Assembly (NCBI RefSeq): GCF_019880405.1
Contig: NZ_CP082269.1
Coordinates: 3,038,001-3,102,000, forward strand
Origin: Enterobacter sp. C2
GTDB taxonomy: Bacteria > Pseudomonadota > Gammaproteobacteria > Enterobacterales > Enterobacteriaceae
Reading direction: 5' to 3'
DNA length: 64,000 nt
Below, piece by piece: positions 19,470-29,754 of this stretch. The notes beneath the pieces were generated by a model. That model had not been told where the DNA came from. It was given only the letters and a program-made list of their open reading frames with translations, and ran no database searches. The position numbers and the translations under genes are program-made. Every line of letters begins with the position of its first letter. Position 1 is the first letter of the stretch.

Positions 19470-19907
19470 TTAGCGAGCAGAATAGAGCAGATGAGCGGGG
19501 TCGAGCCATACAACATGAAATACATCACCGATGAAAAAGCCATGTATGCGGCCATATTCATTGCGGGATACCGCAAACTGGTAGGGAGTGTAGCTCTGAA
19601 ACTGCTCGTTCAAGTGTGCGAATCCGTCAGGTTCAGAAGTGCTTACCCAATCTATGCAATGCGACTTTAGTGCTGCGTTACGATTAGTTGTGAACTCCAA
19701 CAATGTAAGGCTCGATATACCCTTAAGTCGCTCGATCACCTTGCAGAAATAGGCGGCACCCTGCTTTGCAAAGCCAAACTTAGCATGGACTGAATCAATA
19801 TATTGAAAAGAGAAGCTTAAAGCCGATCGGGCGTTTTTAGGCTTGCTTACAACAATCCTGGCGCCTGAAGAGAGGATCTTCCCCGCTTTAACCTTCCCTC
19901 TGTTCAT
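19470..19907 (-). CDS. Candidate toxin partner of the Panacea/SocA protein
   Basis: A 145-aa soluble basic protein starting 2 bp after the stop of the Panacea gene (TAA-CA-ATG), so it is almost certainly translated from the same message. The C-terminus IHGFFIGDVFHVVWLDPAHL resembles a compact beta-strand core ending, as in small RNase-like toxins, but I recognise no family and see no clear catalytic motif. The toxin role is inferred from gene order with a DUF4065 protein. Confidence 0.55.
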   Translation of the reverse strand: MNRGKVKAGKILSSGARIVVSKPKNARSALSFSFQYIDSVHAKFGFAKQGAAYFCKVIERLKGISSLTLLEFTTNRNAALKSHCIDWVSTSEPDGFAHLNEQFQSYTPYQFAVSRNEYGRIHGFFIGDVFHVVWLDPAHLLYSAR

Positions 19908-19909
19908 TG

Positions 19910-20368
19910 TTAAGCTTCCATCATGCTGCGATAAAACTCCGCAGTCTCTTTTTTATCCAGAACATGAGTACAAACAGCGCTGACTGCTAAATCTCCTCGC
20001 GCGCTTATCCAAGGCTGCTCCTGATGCGTTAACTGCTCCAGCTCGTAAGCGGTATAACCGCCGAACACCTGATAGATCTCATCCAGATGTTTAGTAATAT
20101 GGGCAGGAAGGTCCGGACGCGGTATTTCAGCAGTGATAGGCTGCCATTTGTAGTGGGCAAAGCGGACATAGAGATCTCTAGCGACCGGACCATGCACCCA
20201 GGCTTCGAAACGTTCGGGCACGAGTTTAGCGCCATCATTCAACGCCATGTACCATGCGTCGGCATAAAATATCATTTTCTGCAATTTAAGCGGTGTAATG
20301 ATATCTCCATGCTCTTGAGCAAAGCACAGCAGATAGTCTGCTACATCGTTCAGGGTTGCCACTGCCAT
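19910..20368 (-). CDS. Panacea/SocA (DUF4065) antitoxin-type protein
   Basis: A 152-aa DUF4065 protein. The diagnostic run is ITPLKLQKMIFYADAWYMAL followed by FEAWVHGPVARDLY (residues about 25-65), the same order as in SocA and GepA. Proteins with this domain act as antitoxins for many unrelated toxins. I chose the ATG at 20368 because AAGGAG lies 7 bp before it; the open frame extends further without a site. First gene of a two-gene operon; the small ORF downstream is the likely toxin. Confidence 0.85.
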   Translation of the reverse strand: MAVATLNDVADYLLCFAQEHGDIITPLKLQKMIFYADAWYMALNDGAKLVPERFEAWVHGPVARDLYVRFAHYKWQPITAEIPRPDLPAHITKHLDEIYQVFGGYTAYELEQLTHQEQPWISARGDLAVSAVCTHVLDKKETAEFYRSMMEA

Positions 20369-20508
20369 GATTTGTCTCCTTTTATAAGCCGTTGACAATA
20401 GATAGGTAATGATTGCAACGATCGCATGCCCCTGAAAATATTGCGAGTGAAAGCGTGCTATCTCACCACTCAAAACGTTTATCTGCGAGCAAGGCCGAAA
20501 AATAAAAA

Positions 20509-20527
20509 AGCCCGCAATATGCGGGCT
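20509..20527 (-). terminator. Rho-independent terminator after der
   Basis: AGCCCGC and GCGGGCT pair across a 5-base loop, followed on the minus strand by a T-rich tract (TTTTTTATTTTT). It closes the hisS-yfgM-bamB-der direction of transcription and isolates it from the toxin-antitoxin-like operon. Confidence 0.85.
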
Positions 20528-20553
20528 AGATAGCGGTGCTACGCTCAGGCCTG

Positions 20554-22038
20554 TTACTTGCCTTTCTTAATATGCTTGATCAGACGCTTACGCTTACGCA
20601 TCTGGTTAGGGGTCAGGGTGTTGCGCTTGTTTGCGAACGGGTTATCGCCCTCTTTGAACTGGATACGGATCGGCGTACCCATGACGTCCAGCGATTTGCG
20701 GAAGTAGTTCATCAGGTAGCGCTTGTAGGAGTCCGGCAGGTCTTTCACCTGGTTGCCGTGGATCACGACGATTGGCGGGTTGTAACCACCGGCGTGGGCG
20801 TATTTCAGCTTCACGCGGCGACCGCGTACCAGCGGCGGCTGGTGATCTTCCGCAGCCATGTTCATGATGCGGGTCAGCATCGCGGTGCTCTGGCGACGAG
20901 TCGAGCTGTCATAGGCTTCACGAACGGATTCAAACAGGTTACCGACGCCGCTGCCGTGCAGAGCAGAGATAAAGTGCACGCGGGCAAAGTCGATAAAGCC
21001 CAGACGGAAATCGAGGGTCTCTTTGACCTGCTCTCTCACTTCATTGCTCAGGCCGTCCCACTTGTTGACGACGATCACCAGCGAGCGACCGCTGTTGAGG
21101 ATAAAGCCCAGCAGGGAGAGATCCTGATCGGAGATGCCTTCCCGGGCGTCGATCACCAGCATTACCACGTTGGCGTCTTCAATCGCCTGCAGGGTTTTGA
21201 TCACCGAGAACTTCTCTACGGTATCGGTGATCTTGCCGCGCTTACGCACGCCTGCGGTATCGATCAGCACGTATTCACGCTCGTCGCGCTGCATCGGGAT
21301 GTAGATGCTGTCGCGGGTGGTGCCTGGCATATCGTACACCACCACGCGATCTTCACCGAGGATGCGGTTGGTCAGGGTAGATTTACCGACGTTAGGACGA
21401 CCCACGATCGCCAGCTTGATCGGCAGATCCAGCGGGTTGAAGTCATCTTCCGGCTCTTCAACTTCTTCACCGTTCTGCTCGGCTTCAAACTGCGCCCAGT
21501 AGGCCGCGTCTTCGTCCACCTCTTCCTCTTCACGGGGATCGACCTCCTGCATCCACGGCACCAGCACGTGCTCCAGCAGGCTGGTCACGCCGCGTCCGTG
21601 GGAGGCAGCAATCGGGTGGATTTCGCCCAGACCCAGGGAGTAGAAGTCAAGGACAGCCTGATCGGGATCGAGACCGTCGGTTTTGTTGGCGACCAGGAAG
21701 GTCGGTTTTTCACGCGAGCGCAGGTGCTTGGCGATGGCCTCATCGGCAGGCATCAGGCCTGCACGGGCATCCACCATAAACAGCACCACGTCCGCCTCTT
21801 CAATCGCCAGCAGAGACTGCTCGGCCATACGGGTTTCAACGCCGTCTTCCGTACCGTCAATACCGCCGGTATCGATACAGATAAACTCGCGGCCCTCGAC
21901 CTCGGCCCGACCGTATTTACGGTCGCGCGTCAGCCCCGGGAAGTCCGCTACCAGCGCATCACGAGTACGCGTTAAGCGGTTAAAAAGGGTGGATTTGCCA
22001 ACGTTCGGGCGTCCGACAAGCGCGACCACAGGAATCAT
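20554..22038 (-). CDS. der: Ribosome biogenesis GTPase Der (EngA)
   Basis: Essential GTPase for 50S assembly, with two consecutive G domains, each opening with GRPNVGKST (near residues 8 and 215), and a C-terminal KH-like domain ([17 protein letters not shown]) ending in a lysine-rich tail. An acidic insert ([15 protein letters not shown]) lies between the G domains. I chose the ATG at 22038, giving 494 aa (490 in E. coli) and [12 protein letters not shown]. Last gene of the run from hisS. Confidence 0.97.
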   Translation of the reverse strand: MIPVVALVGRPNVGKSTLFNRLTRTRDALVADFPGLTRDRKYGRAEVEGREFICIDTGGIDGTEDGVETRMAEQSLLAIEEADVVLFMVDARAGLMPADEAIAKHLRSREKPTFLVANKTDGLDPDQAVLDFYSLGLGEIHPIAASHGRGVTSLLEHVLVPWMQEVDPREEEEVDEDAAYWAQFEAEQNGEEVEEPEDDFNPLDLPIKLAIVGRPNVGKSTLTNRILGEDRVVVYDMPGTTRDSIYIPMQRDEREYVLIDTAGVRKRGKITDTVEKFSVIKTLQAIEDANVVMLVIDAREGISDQDLSLLGFILNSGRSLVIVVNKWDGLSNEVREQVKETLDFRLGFIDFARVHFISALHGSGVGNLFESVREAYDSSTRRQSTAMLTRIMNMAAEDHQPPLVRGRRVKLKYAHAGGYNPPIVVIHGNQVKDLPDSYKRYLMNYFRKSLDVMGTPIRIQFKEGDNPFANKRNTLTPNQMRKRKRLIKHIKKGK

Positions 22039-22117
22039 GTTTAAAGCCTCATTCAAAAAATCATTGTCAACGCCGCCAATTCGCGCCGCTGGTAAATCAG
22101 TAAAAATTAAAAACAGT

Positions 22118-22147
22118 AAAACGGCCCCTGAAACAGGAGCCGTTTTT
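22118..22147. terminator. Terminator-like hairpin between bamB and der
   Basis: ACGGC-C-CCTG pairs with CAGG-A-GCCGT, flanked by AAAA on one side and TTTTT on the other, so it can act in both directions. On the minus strand it lies directly after bamB and may attenuate read-through into der. Confidence 0.65.
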
Positions 22148-22168
22148 CAATGCTAACGACCGCCGTAA

Positions 22169-23347
22169 TTAACGCGTAATCGCGTAGAGCGTACCGTCTT
22201 TCGCCTGGATCAGCAGTTTACCATCGGCGACAACCGGTTCGGTCAGCAGACCGGAGCTATCAACTTTCTGCTGTGCCACGAAACGTCCATCTTCCGGGTT
22301 GATCCAGTGCATGTAGCCTTCGCTATCACCAACCACGATGGATCCATTATACAACGCTGGCGAAGTCAGGTTACGGTGCAGCAGGTCGCTGTTTGTCCAG
22401 AGCGTGACGCCGCCGTCAGTTGTCAGGGCCAATACGCGATCGGTCTGGTCAACCAGGTAGATGCGGTTGCCGTCAACAATGAAATCGTTCACCGAACCCA
22501 GCTCACGTTTCCACATAATCTGGCCGCTGCGCAGATCCAGCGCGGTCAGGTTACCGTTGTAGGCCAGCGTATAAACCACGCCGTTCACCACAACCGGCGT
22601 TGTATCAACGTCGCTCAGACGATCGATCTCCGTTGCGCCGGTGGCCTGGGAGATACGCTGCTGCCAGATCATCTGACCCTCTTTCAGCATCACCGCGCTG
22701 ACGCGACCGTTATCACCGCCAACAATCGCCGCACCAAAGGCCGGAGCCGGAGCGGATTCACCGCGCAGCGACAGGGCTGGCATATCGAGGTTAACGGTCC
22801 ACTTCACTGCGCCATCGCTCTCGCTCAGCGCCTGCAGCTGGCCGTTGCTGGTATGGATCAGCACCAGGCCATCGCTCACGACCGGACGGGAAAGCACTTC
22901 CCCGGCGGCGGTGGTCTTCCAGGCCTGGGAGCCATCGTTGGTGTTCAGGGCATAGACCTGCGCCTTTTCACTGCCGACGTAGACGTGACCGCCCGCTACC
23001 GTCAGGCCGCCAGAGAGCAGCGCCGGGCGGGTTGAGAACCAGCCGCTCTTCTCGGCCAGGCTGATAGACCACACCTCTTTGCCGTCATCAGCATTGAGGG
23101 CTTTCACTGTCCCATGACGATCGGCAGCGTAAACCACGCTGTCGGCAAACGCCGGGTGCAGATTAGAGTAGAAATCGCCAATGCCGTCGCCGACAGAGGT
23201 GCTCCACGCGGTGGACGGGTCAAACTGGTTCTCTACCGTCGGCAGCGGAGACATTTTGACAACGTCCTCTTCACCGTTAAACAGAGAACAGCCACTCAGC
23301 AAGGTGACCGAAAGCAGCCCTGGCAGAAGTAATTTACGCAATTGCAT
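22169..23347 (-). CDS. bamB: Outer membrane assembly lipoprotein BamB
   Basis: Lipoprotein of the BAM complex that inserts beta-barrel proteins. The signal peptide ends in the lipobox LLSGC (residue 19-20), with serine at +2, consistent with outer-membrane sorting. The rest is an eight-bladed PQQ-like beta-propeller with repeated blades (ALNADDGKEVW, ALNTNDGSQAW, ALDLRSGQIMW). 392 aa, as in E. coli. It starts 10 bp after yfgM. Confidence 0.97.
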   Translation of the reverse strand: MQLRKLLLPGLLSVTLLSGCSLFNGEEDVVKMSPLPTVENQFDPSTAWSTSVGDGIGDFYSNLHPAFADSVVYAADRHGTVKALNADDGKEVWSISLAEKSGWFSTRPALLSGGLTVAGGHVYVGSEKAQVYALNTNDGSQAWKTTAAGEVLSRPVVSDGLVLIHTSNGQLQALSESDGAVKWTVNLDMPALSLRGESAPAPAFGAAIVGGDNGRVSAVMLKEGQMIWQQRISQATGATEIDRLSDVDTTPVVVNGVVYTLAYNGNLTALDLRSGQIMWKRELGSVNDFIVDGNRIYLVDQTDRVLALTTDGGVTLWTNSDLLHRNLTSPALYNGSIVVGDSEGYMHWINPEDGRFVAQQKVDSSGLLTEPVVADGKLLIQAKDGTLYAITR

Positions 23348-23357
23348 CGGGTCCCTC

Positions 23358-23978
23358 TTAGATGGACAAATTATTGATTTTCATCTGCAACATTTCACTC
23401 AGCGCTGGAGAAGCGTCGCTTTTCGCGCCTGCTTCCCACGCGCTGCGCGCACCTTGCTTATCGCCCTTGCTGAGCAGGGCTTCACCACGCAGATCGGCTA
23501 CGATGGCCGTCCAGCCTTCACCCTTGATTGACTCCAGGGTTTTCAGCGCTGCGTCAGGCTGCTTCAGCTGAACCTGAACGCGCGCCAGGCGCAGATTGAT
23601 CACCGCTTTGAGATTCTCATCACTGGCGGCGGCCAGGCCCTGCTGCAGCTGCGCTGCGGCTTTATCCAGCTGGTTGCTTTCTACAAACTGCTGGGCCAGC
23701 TCAAGGGAGGCAAAGGCACCGTAAGTGTTTTTCGTATCAGCCGCAAACTTCTCTGCGGCCGCCAGCGTCTCTGGCTTATCTGCCCGCAGCGAAGAGATAG
23801 CAGTTTCATAGGCCCAGGAGGACTCGCGCACGGAATCATCCTGATGGCTTGTCCAGTAACGCCAGCCTACCAGCGCGCCAACGCCTAAAATAACCCCAAC
23901 GGCCAGTGCTTTGCCATTCTCGGCAAAGAAGCGTTTAATCGCATCAACCTGGTCGTGCTCGTTCTCGTAGATTTCCAC
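23358..23978 (-). CDS. yfgM: YfgM, SecYEG-associated TPR membrane protein
   Basis: A 206-aa inner-membrane protein with a short cytoplasmic N-terminus, a single span (ALAVGVILGVGALVGW, residues 24-40) and a periplasmic helical TPR-like domain. Family knowledge: YfgM is an ancillary subunit of the SecYEG translocon together with PpiD. It lies between hisS and bamB as in E. coli. Confidence 0.93.
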   Translation of the reverse strand: MEIYENEHDQVDAIKRFFAENGKALAVGVILGVGALVGWRYWTSHQDDSVRESSWAYETAISSLRADKPETLAAAEKFAADTKNTYGAFASLELAQQFVESNQLDKAAAQLQQGLAAASDENLKAVINLRLARVQVQLKQPDAALKTLESIKGEGWTAIVADLRGEALLSKGDKQGARSAWEAGAKSDASPALSEMLQMKINNLSI

Positions 23979-24014
23979 GCAGTCCTTCTCCTAAACGATA
24001 ATTCCCCGGGGAGA

Positions 24015-25289
24015 TTAACCCAGTAGTGTGCGCACATGCGCGGCAACGCTATCCTGCGCTACGGTAGTCTGCTCACCAGAGCGTAAATCTTTTACCACCA
24101 CGTTGCCGTCAGCCACTTCTGACTCACCCAGCACCAGCGCAACGCGAGCGCCCCACTTGTCGGCACGGGCAAACTGTTTCTTGAAGTTGCCGCCGCCGTG
24201 GTTGGTCATTAATTTTACCTCTGGCACAGCATCGCGGACACGCTCAGCCAGCTGCAGCGCAGCGGCCTGCGTATCCGTACCCGACGCCACCAGGTATATA
24301 TCGACAACGGGATCGGCATTAAATTCCGGATTAACTGCCTGAACTAACAAAACAAGTCGCTCGAGGCCCATCGCAAAACCTACCGCTGGGGTCGCGCGAC
24401 CGCCGAGCTGTTCTACCAGACCGTCGTAGCGGCCGCCTGCGCACACCGTACCCTGGGAGCCAAGGCTGCTGGTGACCCACTCAAAGACGGTGCGGTTGTA
24501 GTAGTCCAGGCCGCGTACCAGACGCTGGTTAACGGTATAGGCGATGCCAGCCGCGTCTAACAGTTTGCACAGACCGGCAAAGTGTTCGCGAGAGTCGTCG
24601 TCCAGATAGTCGCCCAGCGCCGGCGCATCGTTTAACAGCGCCTGTACGTCCGGGTTTTTTGAGTCCAGCACGCGCAGCGGGTTGCTGTACATGCGACGCT
24701 TGCAGTCTTCGTCAAGCTTCTCTTTATGCTGCTCAAGGAACGCCACCAGCGCATCGCGGTAGTTAGCACGCGCCTCCAGCGAGCCGATAGAGTTCAGCTC
24801 CAGGCGGACATGATCGGCGATGCCCAGCGCGCGCCACCAGCGGGCGGTGAGCAGGATCAGCTCGGCGTCGATGTCCGGGCCCTGCAGGCCAAAGACTTCG
24901 CAGCCCAGCTGATGGAACTGGCGATAGCGCCCTTTCTGCGGACGCTCGTAGCGGAACATCGGCCCGACGTACCACAGACGCTGCTCCTGATTGTACAGGA
25001 GACCATGTTCGATGCCGGCGCGTACGCAGCCCGCCGTACCTTCAGGACGCAGCGTCAGGCTATCGCCGTTGCGGTCGTCAAAGGTATACATCTCTTTTTC
25101 AACCACGTCGGTGACTTCACCGATGGCGCGTTTGAATAACGGGGTCTGCTCTACAATCGGCAAGCGGATTTCACTGTAACCGTAGCTGCCGAGCACGTTC
25201 TTAAGTGTGCCTTCAATGCGCTGCCAGATGGCGGTGTCGCCTGGCAGGTAATCGTTCATGCCGCGAATGGCTTGAATATTCTTTGCCAC
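24015..25289 (-). CDS. hisS: Histidyl-tRNA synthetase
   Basis: Charges tRNA-His. Class II motifs are visible: the IRGMNDYLP start, [14 protein letters not shown], the motif 2 region [14 protein letters not shown], the histidine-binding signature [14 protein letters not shown] near residue 260, and [13 protein letters not shown]. The C-terminal anticodon-binding domain spans about 330-424. 424 aa, equal to E. coli. Confidence 0.98.
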   Translation of the reverse strand: MAKNIQAIRGMNDYLPGDTAIWQRIEGTLKNVLGSYGYSEIRLPIVEQTPLFKRAIGEVTDVVEKEMYTFDDRNGDSLTLRPEGTAGCVRAGIEHGLLYNQEQRLWYVGPMFRYERPQKGRYRQFHQLGCEVFGLQGPDIDAELILLTARWWRALGIADHVRLELNSIGSLEARANYRDALVAFLEQHKEKLDEDCKRRMYSNPLRVLDSKNPDVQALLNDAPALGDYLDDDSREHFAGLCKLLDAAGIAYTVNQRLVRGLDYYNRTVFEWVTSSLGSQGTVCAGGRYDGLVEQLGGRATPAVGFAMGLERLVLLVQAVNPEFNADPVVDIYLVASGTDTQAAALQLAERVRDAVPEVKLMTNHGGGNFKKQFARADKWGARVALVLGESEVADGNVVVKDLRSGEQTTVAQDSVAAHVRTLLG

Positions 25290-25394
25290 GTTTATTCTCT
25301 TTATAAATATAAAAATGAACCCTCAGGGCAAACCCGAACGTGCGGGCCCTGCGGGTTCAATCATACACGGGAAGCCAGCCGCTTCCCAGCTACG

Positions 25395-26513
25395 TTATTT
25401 TTCCAGCTGCTGAACGTCAATGCGGCGGGCTTCATCAAGCATTGAGGCCTTGGCGCGGATGCGTGCTTCCAACTGGGCGATCATATCGCCGTTATCCAGC
25501 CGATCCTTACGCACGCCGTCTTCATACAGACCGCTTTTCTTGTTGCCGCCGGTGACGCCAAGGGTGGAAACCAGCGCTTCACCCGGACCGTTCACCACGC
25601 AGCCGATAATCGAGACATCCATCGGGGTGATGATATCTTCCAGGCGCTGCTCAAGGGCGTTAACCGTGCCGATAACATCAAACTCCTGACGGGAGCAGGT
25701 CGGGCAGGCGATAAAGTTAATGCCACGGGCGCGGATACGCAGGGACTTGAGGATATCGAAGCCCACTTTGATCTCTTCAACTGGATCCGCCGCCAGCGAG
25801 ATACGCAGCGTGTCGCCGATCCCTTCCGAGAGCAGCAGCCCAAGGCCGATAGCGGATTTCACCGCGCCCGCACGTGCGCCACCGGCTTCGGTGATCCCCA
25901 GGTGCAGCGGCTGATCGATCTGCTTCGCCAGCAGGCGGTAGGACTCAACGGCGAGGAAGACGTCGGAGGCTTTCACGCTCACCTTGAACTGATCAAAGTT
26001 GAGACGATCCAGATGATCCACGTGACGCATGGCGGACTCCAGCAGCGCCTGCGGCGTCGGCTCGCCATACTTCTCCTGCAGATCCTTCTCCAGCGAGCCG
26101 GCGTTAACGCCGATGCGGATCGGAATATTTTTGTCACGCGCGCAGTCCACAACGGTGCGAATACGCTCTTCGTTACCGATGTTGCCTGGGTTGATACGCA
26201 GACAGTCGACGCCGTACTCCGCGACCTTCAGCGCAATACGGTAGTCAAAGTGAATATCTGCGACCAGCGGAACGTTAACCTGCTGTTTGATGAGCTTAAA
26301 GGCTTCCGCCGCGTCCATAGTCGGCACGGAAACACGGACGATATCCGCACCCACGCGCTCGAGGGCTTTGATTTGATTAACCGTCGCTTCCACATCCGTG
26401 GTGCGCGTATTGGTCATTGACTGAACGGCGATAGGGGCACCATCGCCGATTGGTACATTCCCCACGTAGATGCGTTTCGATTTTCTACGCTGAATAGGGG
26501 CCTGGTTATGCAT
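25395..26513 (-). CDS. ispG: 4-hydroxy-3-methylbut-2-en-1-yl diphosphate synthase (flavodoxin)
   Basis: Converts MEcPP to HMBPP in the non-mevalonate isoprenoid pathway. An N-terminal TIM barrel is followed by a [4Fe-4S] domain with cysteines in [12 protein letters not shown] (near 270) and [10 protein letters not shown] (near 305). 372 aa, as in E. coli. The iron-sulfur cluster ties it to the isc locus in this window. It lies 26 bp after rodZ and 105 bp before hisS. Confidence 0.97.
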   Translation of the reverse strand: MHNQAPIQRRKSKRIYVGNVPIGDGAPIAVQSMTNTRTTDVEATVNQIKALERVGADIVRVSVPTMDAAEAFKLIKQQVNVPLVADIHFDYRIALKVAEYGVDCLRINPGNIGNEERIRTVVDCARDKNIPIRIGVNAGSLEKDLQEKYGEPTPQALLESAMRHVDHLDRLNFDQFKVSVKASDVFLAVESYRLLAKQIDQPLHLGITEAGGARAGAVKSAIGLGLLLSEGIGDTLRISLAADPVEEIKVGFDILKSLRIRARGINFIACPTCSRQEFDVIGTVNALEQRLEDIITPMDVSIIGCVVNGPGEALVSTLGVTGGNKKSGLYEDGVRKDRLDNGDMIAQLEARIRAKASMLDEARRIDVQQLEK

Positions 26514-26539
26514 GAAAACTCTCCCGCGTTGCCCGTCAG

Positions 26540-27565
26540 TTACTGAGCTGCTGATTGTTCGGCATTGAGGGTCAGGCGCGCAACCTGGTTACTTCTGATA
26601 AAGCGGCTCAGATCGACGGGCTTGCCCTGGAACTGGATCTGCACGGCTGACGGTGCGCCAATTTTTAATTTGTAAGGGGTCTGACCGGCCAGGTTCAGGT
26701 TAGCACCGCTGCGCTGGATGCCGCTGAACAGCTTTTTGCCGTTTGCATCGGTCACTTCCAGCCAGCAGTCGGCGGTAAAGGTCATGACCAGCGCGTTGGC
26801 ATCGGCGGTATTGTTTACGCCCGCCTGATCCGTTGGCAGCGGCGCGGCACCCGGCGTGCTATTTGCCGCCGCGGTCGCCGCAGGTGCGGTGGTGGTCGCA
26901 GGGGCAGTCACCGAATCAACGTTAGCCTGAGAAGGAGAGACCACGGCGTTTTGCGCGGTGGTCTGCGCCGGTGCGCTGGTGGTAGCCGCTGGCGGTGTCT
27001 GGGTTGCCACGTCGGCAGGCCCGGTACCGGTGGTCTGCGCGTCAGCAGGCTCGGTTGGGTCGGTGTTCAGGGGGACGCTTTGCGTTTCGTTGTTGTTAGC
27101 GTTCAGTTCAGCAGAGGATTGATCGGCCATCGTGCTGATCTCTTCCTGCTGGGCTTTGTGGTTCTGCCACCACCATGCGCCGGTCAGGCCAACAACGACA
27201 AAGACAATCAGCCAGGTAATGCTCGACAGCCAGCCATCGCGCTTCTTACGGCGTTTACCGAGGGAGAAAGAGTGCATTGGGGCGACCTTAGCCGCTCTGA
27301 CCGGAGCCTGTTTCTCCATCATAGGCAGCAGCTCTTCTTCCGGGATGTGCACAAGACGTGCATAGGAGCGGATATAGCCCCGCAGGAAGGTGGAAGCCAA
27401 TTCGGCAGGCGCTTTGTCTTCTTCGATATCGCGAACGGTGGAAACCTTGAGGCACAGGCGTTCAGCGACCGCTTGTTGGCTTAGCCCAAGTTGTTCACGG
27501 GCGTTGCGCAGACGGACGCCAGTGGTTTGTGTTGCATTTAGGTCTTGAGTGGCTTCAGTATTCAT
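26540..27565 (-). CDS. rodZ: Cytoskeleton protein RodZ
   Basis: Bitopic protein linking MreB to the elongation machinery. Residues 15-85 form an Xre-type helix-turn-helix ([20 protein letters not shown]), about 110-132 are the membrane span ([18 protein letters not shown]), then a long Ala/Thr/Pro-rich periplasmic linker with repeated [11 protein letters not shown]-like runs, and a C-terminal beta domain ([17 protein letters not shown]). 341 aa against 337 in E. coli; the difference lies in the linker. Confidence 0.95.
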   Translation of the reverse strand: MNTEATQDLNATQTTGVRLRNAREQLGLSQQAVAERLCLKVSTVRDIEEDKAPAELASTFLRGYIRSYARLVHIPEEELLPMMEKQAPVRAAKVAPMHSFSLGKRRKKRDGWLSSITWLIVFVVVGLTGAWWWQNHKAQQEEISTMADQSSAELNANNNETQSVPLNTDPTEPADAQTTGTGPADVATQTPPAATTSAPAQTTAQNAVVSPSQANVDSVTAPATTTAPAATAAANSTPGAAPLPTDQAGVNNTADANALVMTFTADCWLEVTDANGKKLFSGIQRSGANLNLAGQTPYKLKIGAPSAVQIQFQGKPVDLSRFIRSNQVARLTLNAEQSAAQ

Positions 27566-27816
27566 TCGCTACAGCTGCTGGTACGTGAGATGTAAAATCA
27601 GGTGCCGGTAAGTCACAATGCCCACCCGCACCGCGAAACTTCTGGGTCAGTTAACCTTAGACCGACAGTATAAGGCTGTCAGGCCGGGGATAACAGAACA
27701 GCTTTTACCTCAAGGGCTAAACTGTTGTTCCATCGTTACATACTGCCTTAAACACGACGGAAACGCACCGTAATTATTTATCGAAACTGTATATTTAGGT
27801 TACTTATACCACGCGA

Positions 27817-27859
27817 TTATGCTGCACGATCCCCGTACGGGACCGTGCAGAAAGCATAA
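27817..27859. other. Long imperfect hairpin directly after rlmN
   Basis: TTATGC at 27817 pairs with GCATAA ending at 27859; inside, CTGCACG pairs with CGTGCAG and TCCC with GGGA around a CGTAC loop. It begins at the rlmN stop codon on the minus strand and has no T-tract, so it looks like an mRNA 3'-end or processing stem more than a terminator. The rest of the 27566-27859 gap, presumably the rodZ promoter region, holds nothing I recognise. Confidence 0.5.
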
Positions 27860-29026
27860 TTAAACGGCCTTAACTGAAATTGGCTCGCCCTGCATACGCT
27901 TGCGCAGGGTGCGCTTGGTACGGTCGATTACTTCACCTGCCAGCTGACCGCAGGCAGCATCAATATCGTCACCGCGCGTTTTACGCACGATCGTGGTAAA
28001 CCCGTACTCCATCAACACTTTAGAGAAGCGGTCGATACGGCTGTTCGAGCTACGGCCATACGGCGCGCCGGGGAACGGGTTCCATGGGATCAGGTTGATC
28101 TTACATGGGGTATCCTTCAGCACTTCCGCCAGCTGATGCGCATGCTCGGTTCCGTCATTAACGTGATCCAGCATAACGTACTCAATGGTGACGCGGCCCT
28201 GGTTAGCATTGGATTTGCTAATGTAACGGCGCACGGCGTCGAGGAAGGTTTCGATATTGTACTTTTTGTTGATCGGTACAATTTCGTCCCGGATTTCGTC
28301 CGTTGGCGCGTGGAGCGAAATAGCCAGCGCCACGTCAATCATGTCGCCCAGCTTATCGAGGGCAGGCACCACGCCAGAGGTCGACAGCGTCACGCGGCGC
28401 TTGGAGAGGCCAAAGCCGAAATCATCCAGCATGATCTCCATCGCCGGGACGACGTTGTTCAGGTTGAGCAGCGGCTCGCCCATGCCCATCATCACCACGT
28501 TGGTGATAGGACGCGTGCCGGTGACTTTAGCTGCGCCAACGATTTTCGCCGCGCGCCACACCTGGCCGATAATCTCTGACACCCGCAGGTTACGGTTAAA
28601 GCCCTGCTGAGCGGTAGAGCAGAATTTACACTCCAGGGCGCAGCCGACCTGGGAAGAGACGCACAGCGTGGCGCGATCCTCTTCCGGGATATAGACCGTC
28701 TCAACGCGCTGATCGCCCACCGCGATTGCCCATTTAATGGTGCCGTCGGTAGAGCGCTGCTCTTCCACGACTTCCGGGGCGCGGATCTCTGCGACCTCTT
28801 TGAGCTTGTTACGCAGCACCTTGTTGATATCGGTCATATCATCAAAGTTGTCGCTGCAGTAGTGGTACATCCACTTCATTACCTGATCGGCGCGGAACGG
28901 TTTCTCGCCCATCTCTTTAAAGAATTCGCGCATCTGCTGGCGGTTCAGATCCAACAGGTTGATTTTTCCATTTTTATTTGGAACCGCAGGAATGACGACT
29001 TCGGAGGTATTAACTAATTCAGACAT
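27860..29026 (-). CDS. rlmN: Dual-specificity 23S rRNA/tRNA m2A methyltransferase RlmN
   Basis: Radical SAM enzyme that methylates A2503 of 23S rRNA and A37 of some tRNAs. The radical-SAM cluster motif is CALECKFC near residue 130, and the second catalytic cysteine lies close to the C-terminus (DIDAACGQL). 388 aa against 384 in E. coli. It lies upstream of rodZ and downstream of ndk, the E. coli order. Confidence 0.97.
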   Translation of the reverse strand: MSELVNTSEVVIPAVPNKNGKINLLDLNRQQMREFFKEMGEKPFRADQVMKWMYHYCSDNFDDMTDINKVLRNKLKEVAEIRAPEVVEEQRSTDGTIKWAIAVGDQRVETVYIPEEDRATLCVSSQVGCALECKFCSTAQQGFNRNLRVSEIIGQVWRAAKIVGAAKVTGTRPITNVVMMGMGEPLLNLNNVVPAMEIMLDDFGFGLSKRRVTLSTSGVVPALDKLGDMIDVALAISLHAPTDEIRDEIVPINKKYNIETFLDAVRRYISKSNANQGRVTIEYVMLDHVNDGTEHAHQLAEVLKDTPCKINLIPWNPFPGAPYGRSSNSRIDRFSKVLMEYGFTTIVRKTRGDDIDAACGQLAGEVIDRTKRTLRKRMQGEPISVKAV

Positions 29027-29079
29027 AATTTTTTCCGGCCTCGTTGTTACACGTTATGGCCCATGGAGGGTTGAAAAGA

Positions 29080-29115
29080 AACGCCCCGGAAAGCAGTGTG
29101 CTCATCCGGGGCGTT
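29080..29115 (-). terminator. Rho-independent terminator after ndk
   Basis: AACGCCCCGG and CCGGGGCGTT form a perfect 10-bp stem; the minus strand then reads TTTCTTTT. It separates ndk from rlmN. Confidence 0.85.
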
Positions 29116-29173
29116 GCATTGTACAAAGTCTGGCGCAGGGATGCCACGTTTGCACGCGGCATTTACGAAATTA

Positions 29174-29605
29174 TTAACGCGTGCGAGCGCACACTTCGCC
29201 TTCGGCGAAGAAGAATGCGATTTCACGCGCGGCAGACTCAACGGAGTCAGAGCCGTGGGTGCCGTTCTCGGTGAAGCTGTCAGCGTAGTCGGCGCGCAGG
29301 GTGCCGGCCAGCGCGTTGTCCGGGTTAGTAGCACCCAGCAGATCGCGGTGACGCTGTACGGCGTTTTCACCTTCCAGCACGGAAACCACGATCGGGCCAG
29401 AGGTCATGAACTCAACCAGACCATCAAAGAAAGGGCGACCTTCGTGCTCAGCGTAGAAACCACGAGCCTGCTCAACGGTCAGATGCAGCATTTTGGTGCC
29501 AACGATTTTGAACCCAGCGGATTCAAAGCGCGAAAAGATGCTGCCAATAACGCTTTTTGCCACCGCGTTCGGCTTGATGATGGAAAAAGTACGTTCAATT
29601 GCCAT
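29174..29605 (-). CDS. ndk: Nucleoside diphosphate kinase
   Basis: Transfers the gamma-phosphate from ATP to nucleoside diphosphates by a phosphohistidine intermediate. The active-site histidine lies in [12 protein letters not shown] near residue 117, with the nucleotide-binding [10 protein letters not shown] at the N-terminus. 143 aa, as in E. coli. It is transcribed alone between pbpC and rlmN. Confidence 0.97.
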   Translation of the reverse strand: MAIERTFSIIKPNAVAKSVIGSIFSRFESAGFKIVGTKMLHLTVEQARGFYAEHEGRPFFDGLVEFMTSGPIVVSVLEGENAVQRHRDLLGATNPDNALAGTLRADYADSFTENGTHGSDSVESAAREIAFFFAEGEVCARTR

Positions 29606-29754
29606 GATAACCTCTGTTATGTGTTTTGTTGTCGTGCATACACGCGTATGACCCGGCGCGAATTATAGAGAGCAACGTCACCCTTGCCTATGGATGAAGA
29701 TAACATTTTTTTAAAATAAGATGAGTTTTAGCAACAGCCAGTCGCAAACTGGCT

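Noticed and set aside
25321-25372. GC-rich repeats between hisS and ispG
   Set aside because: Several short alternative pairings exist but none gives a clean stem and T-tract, so it is not called a terminator.
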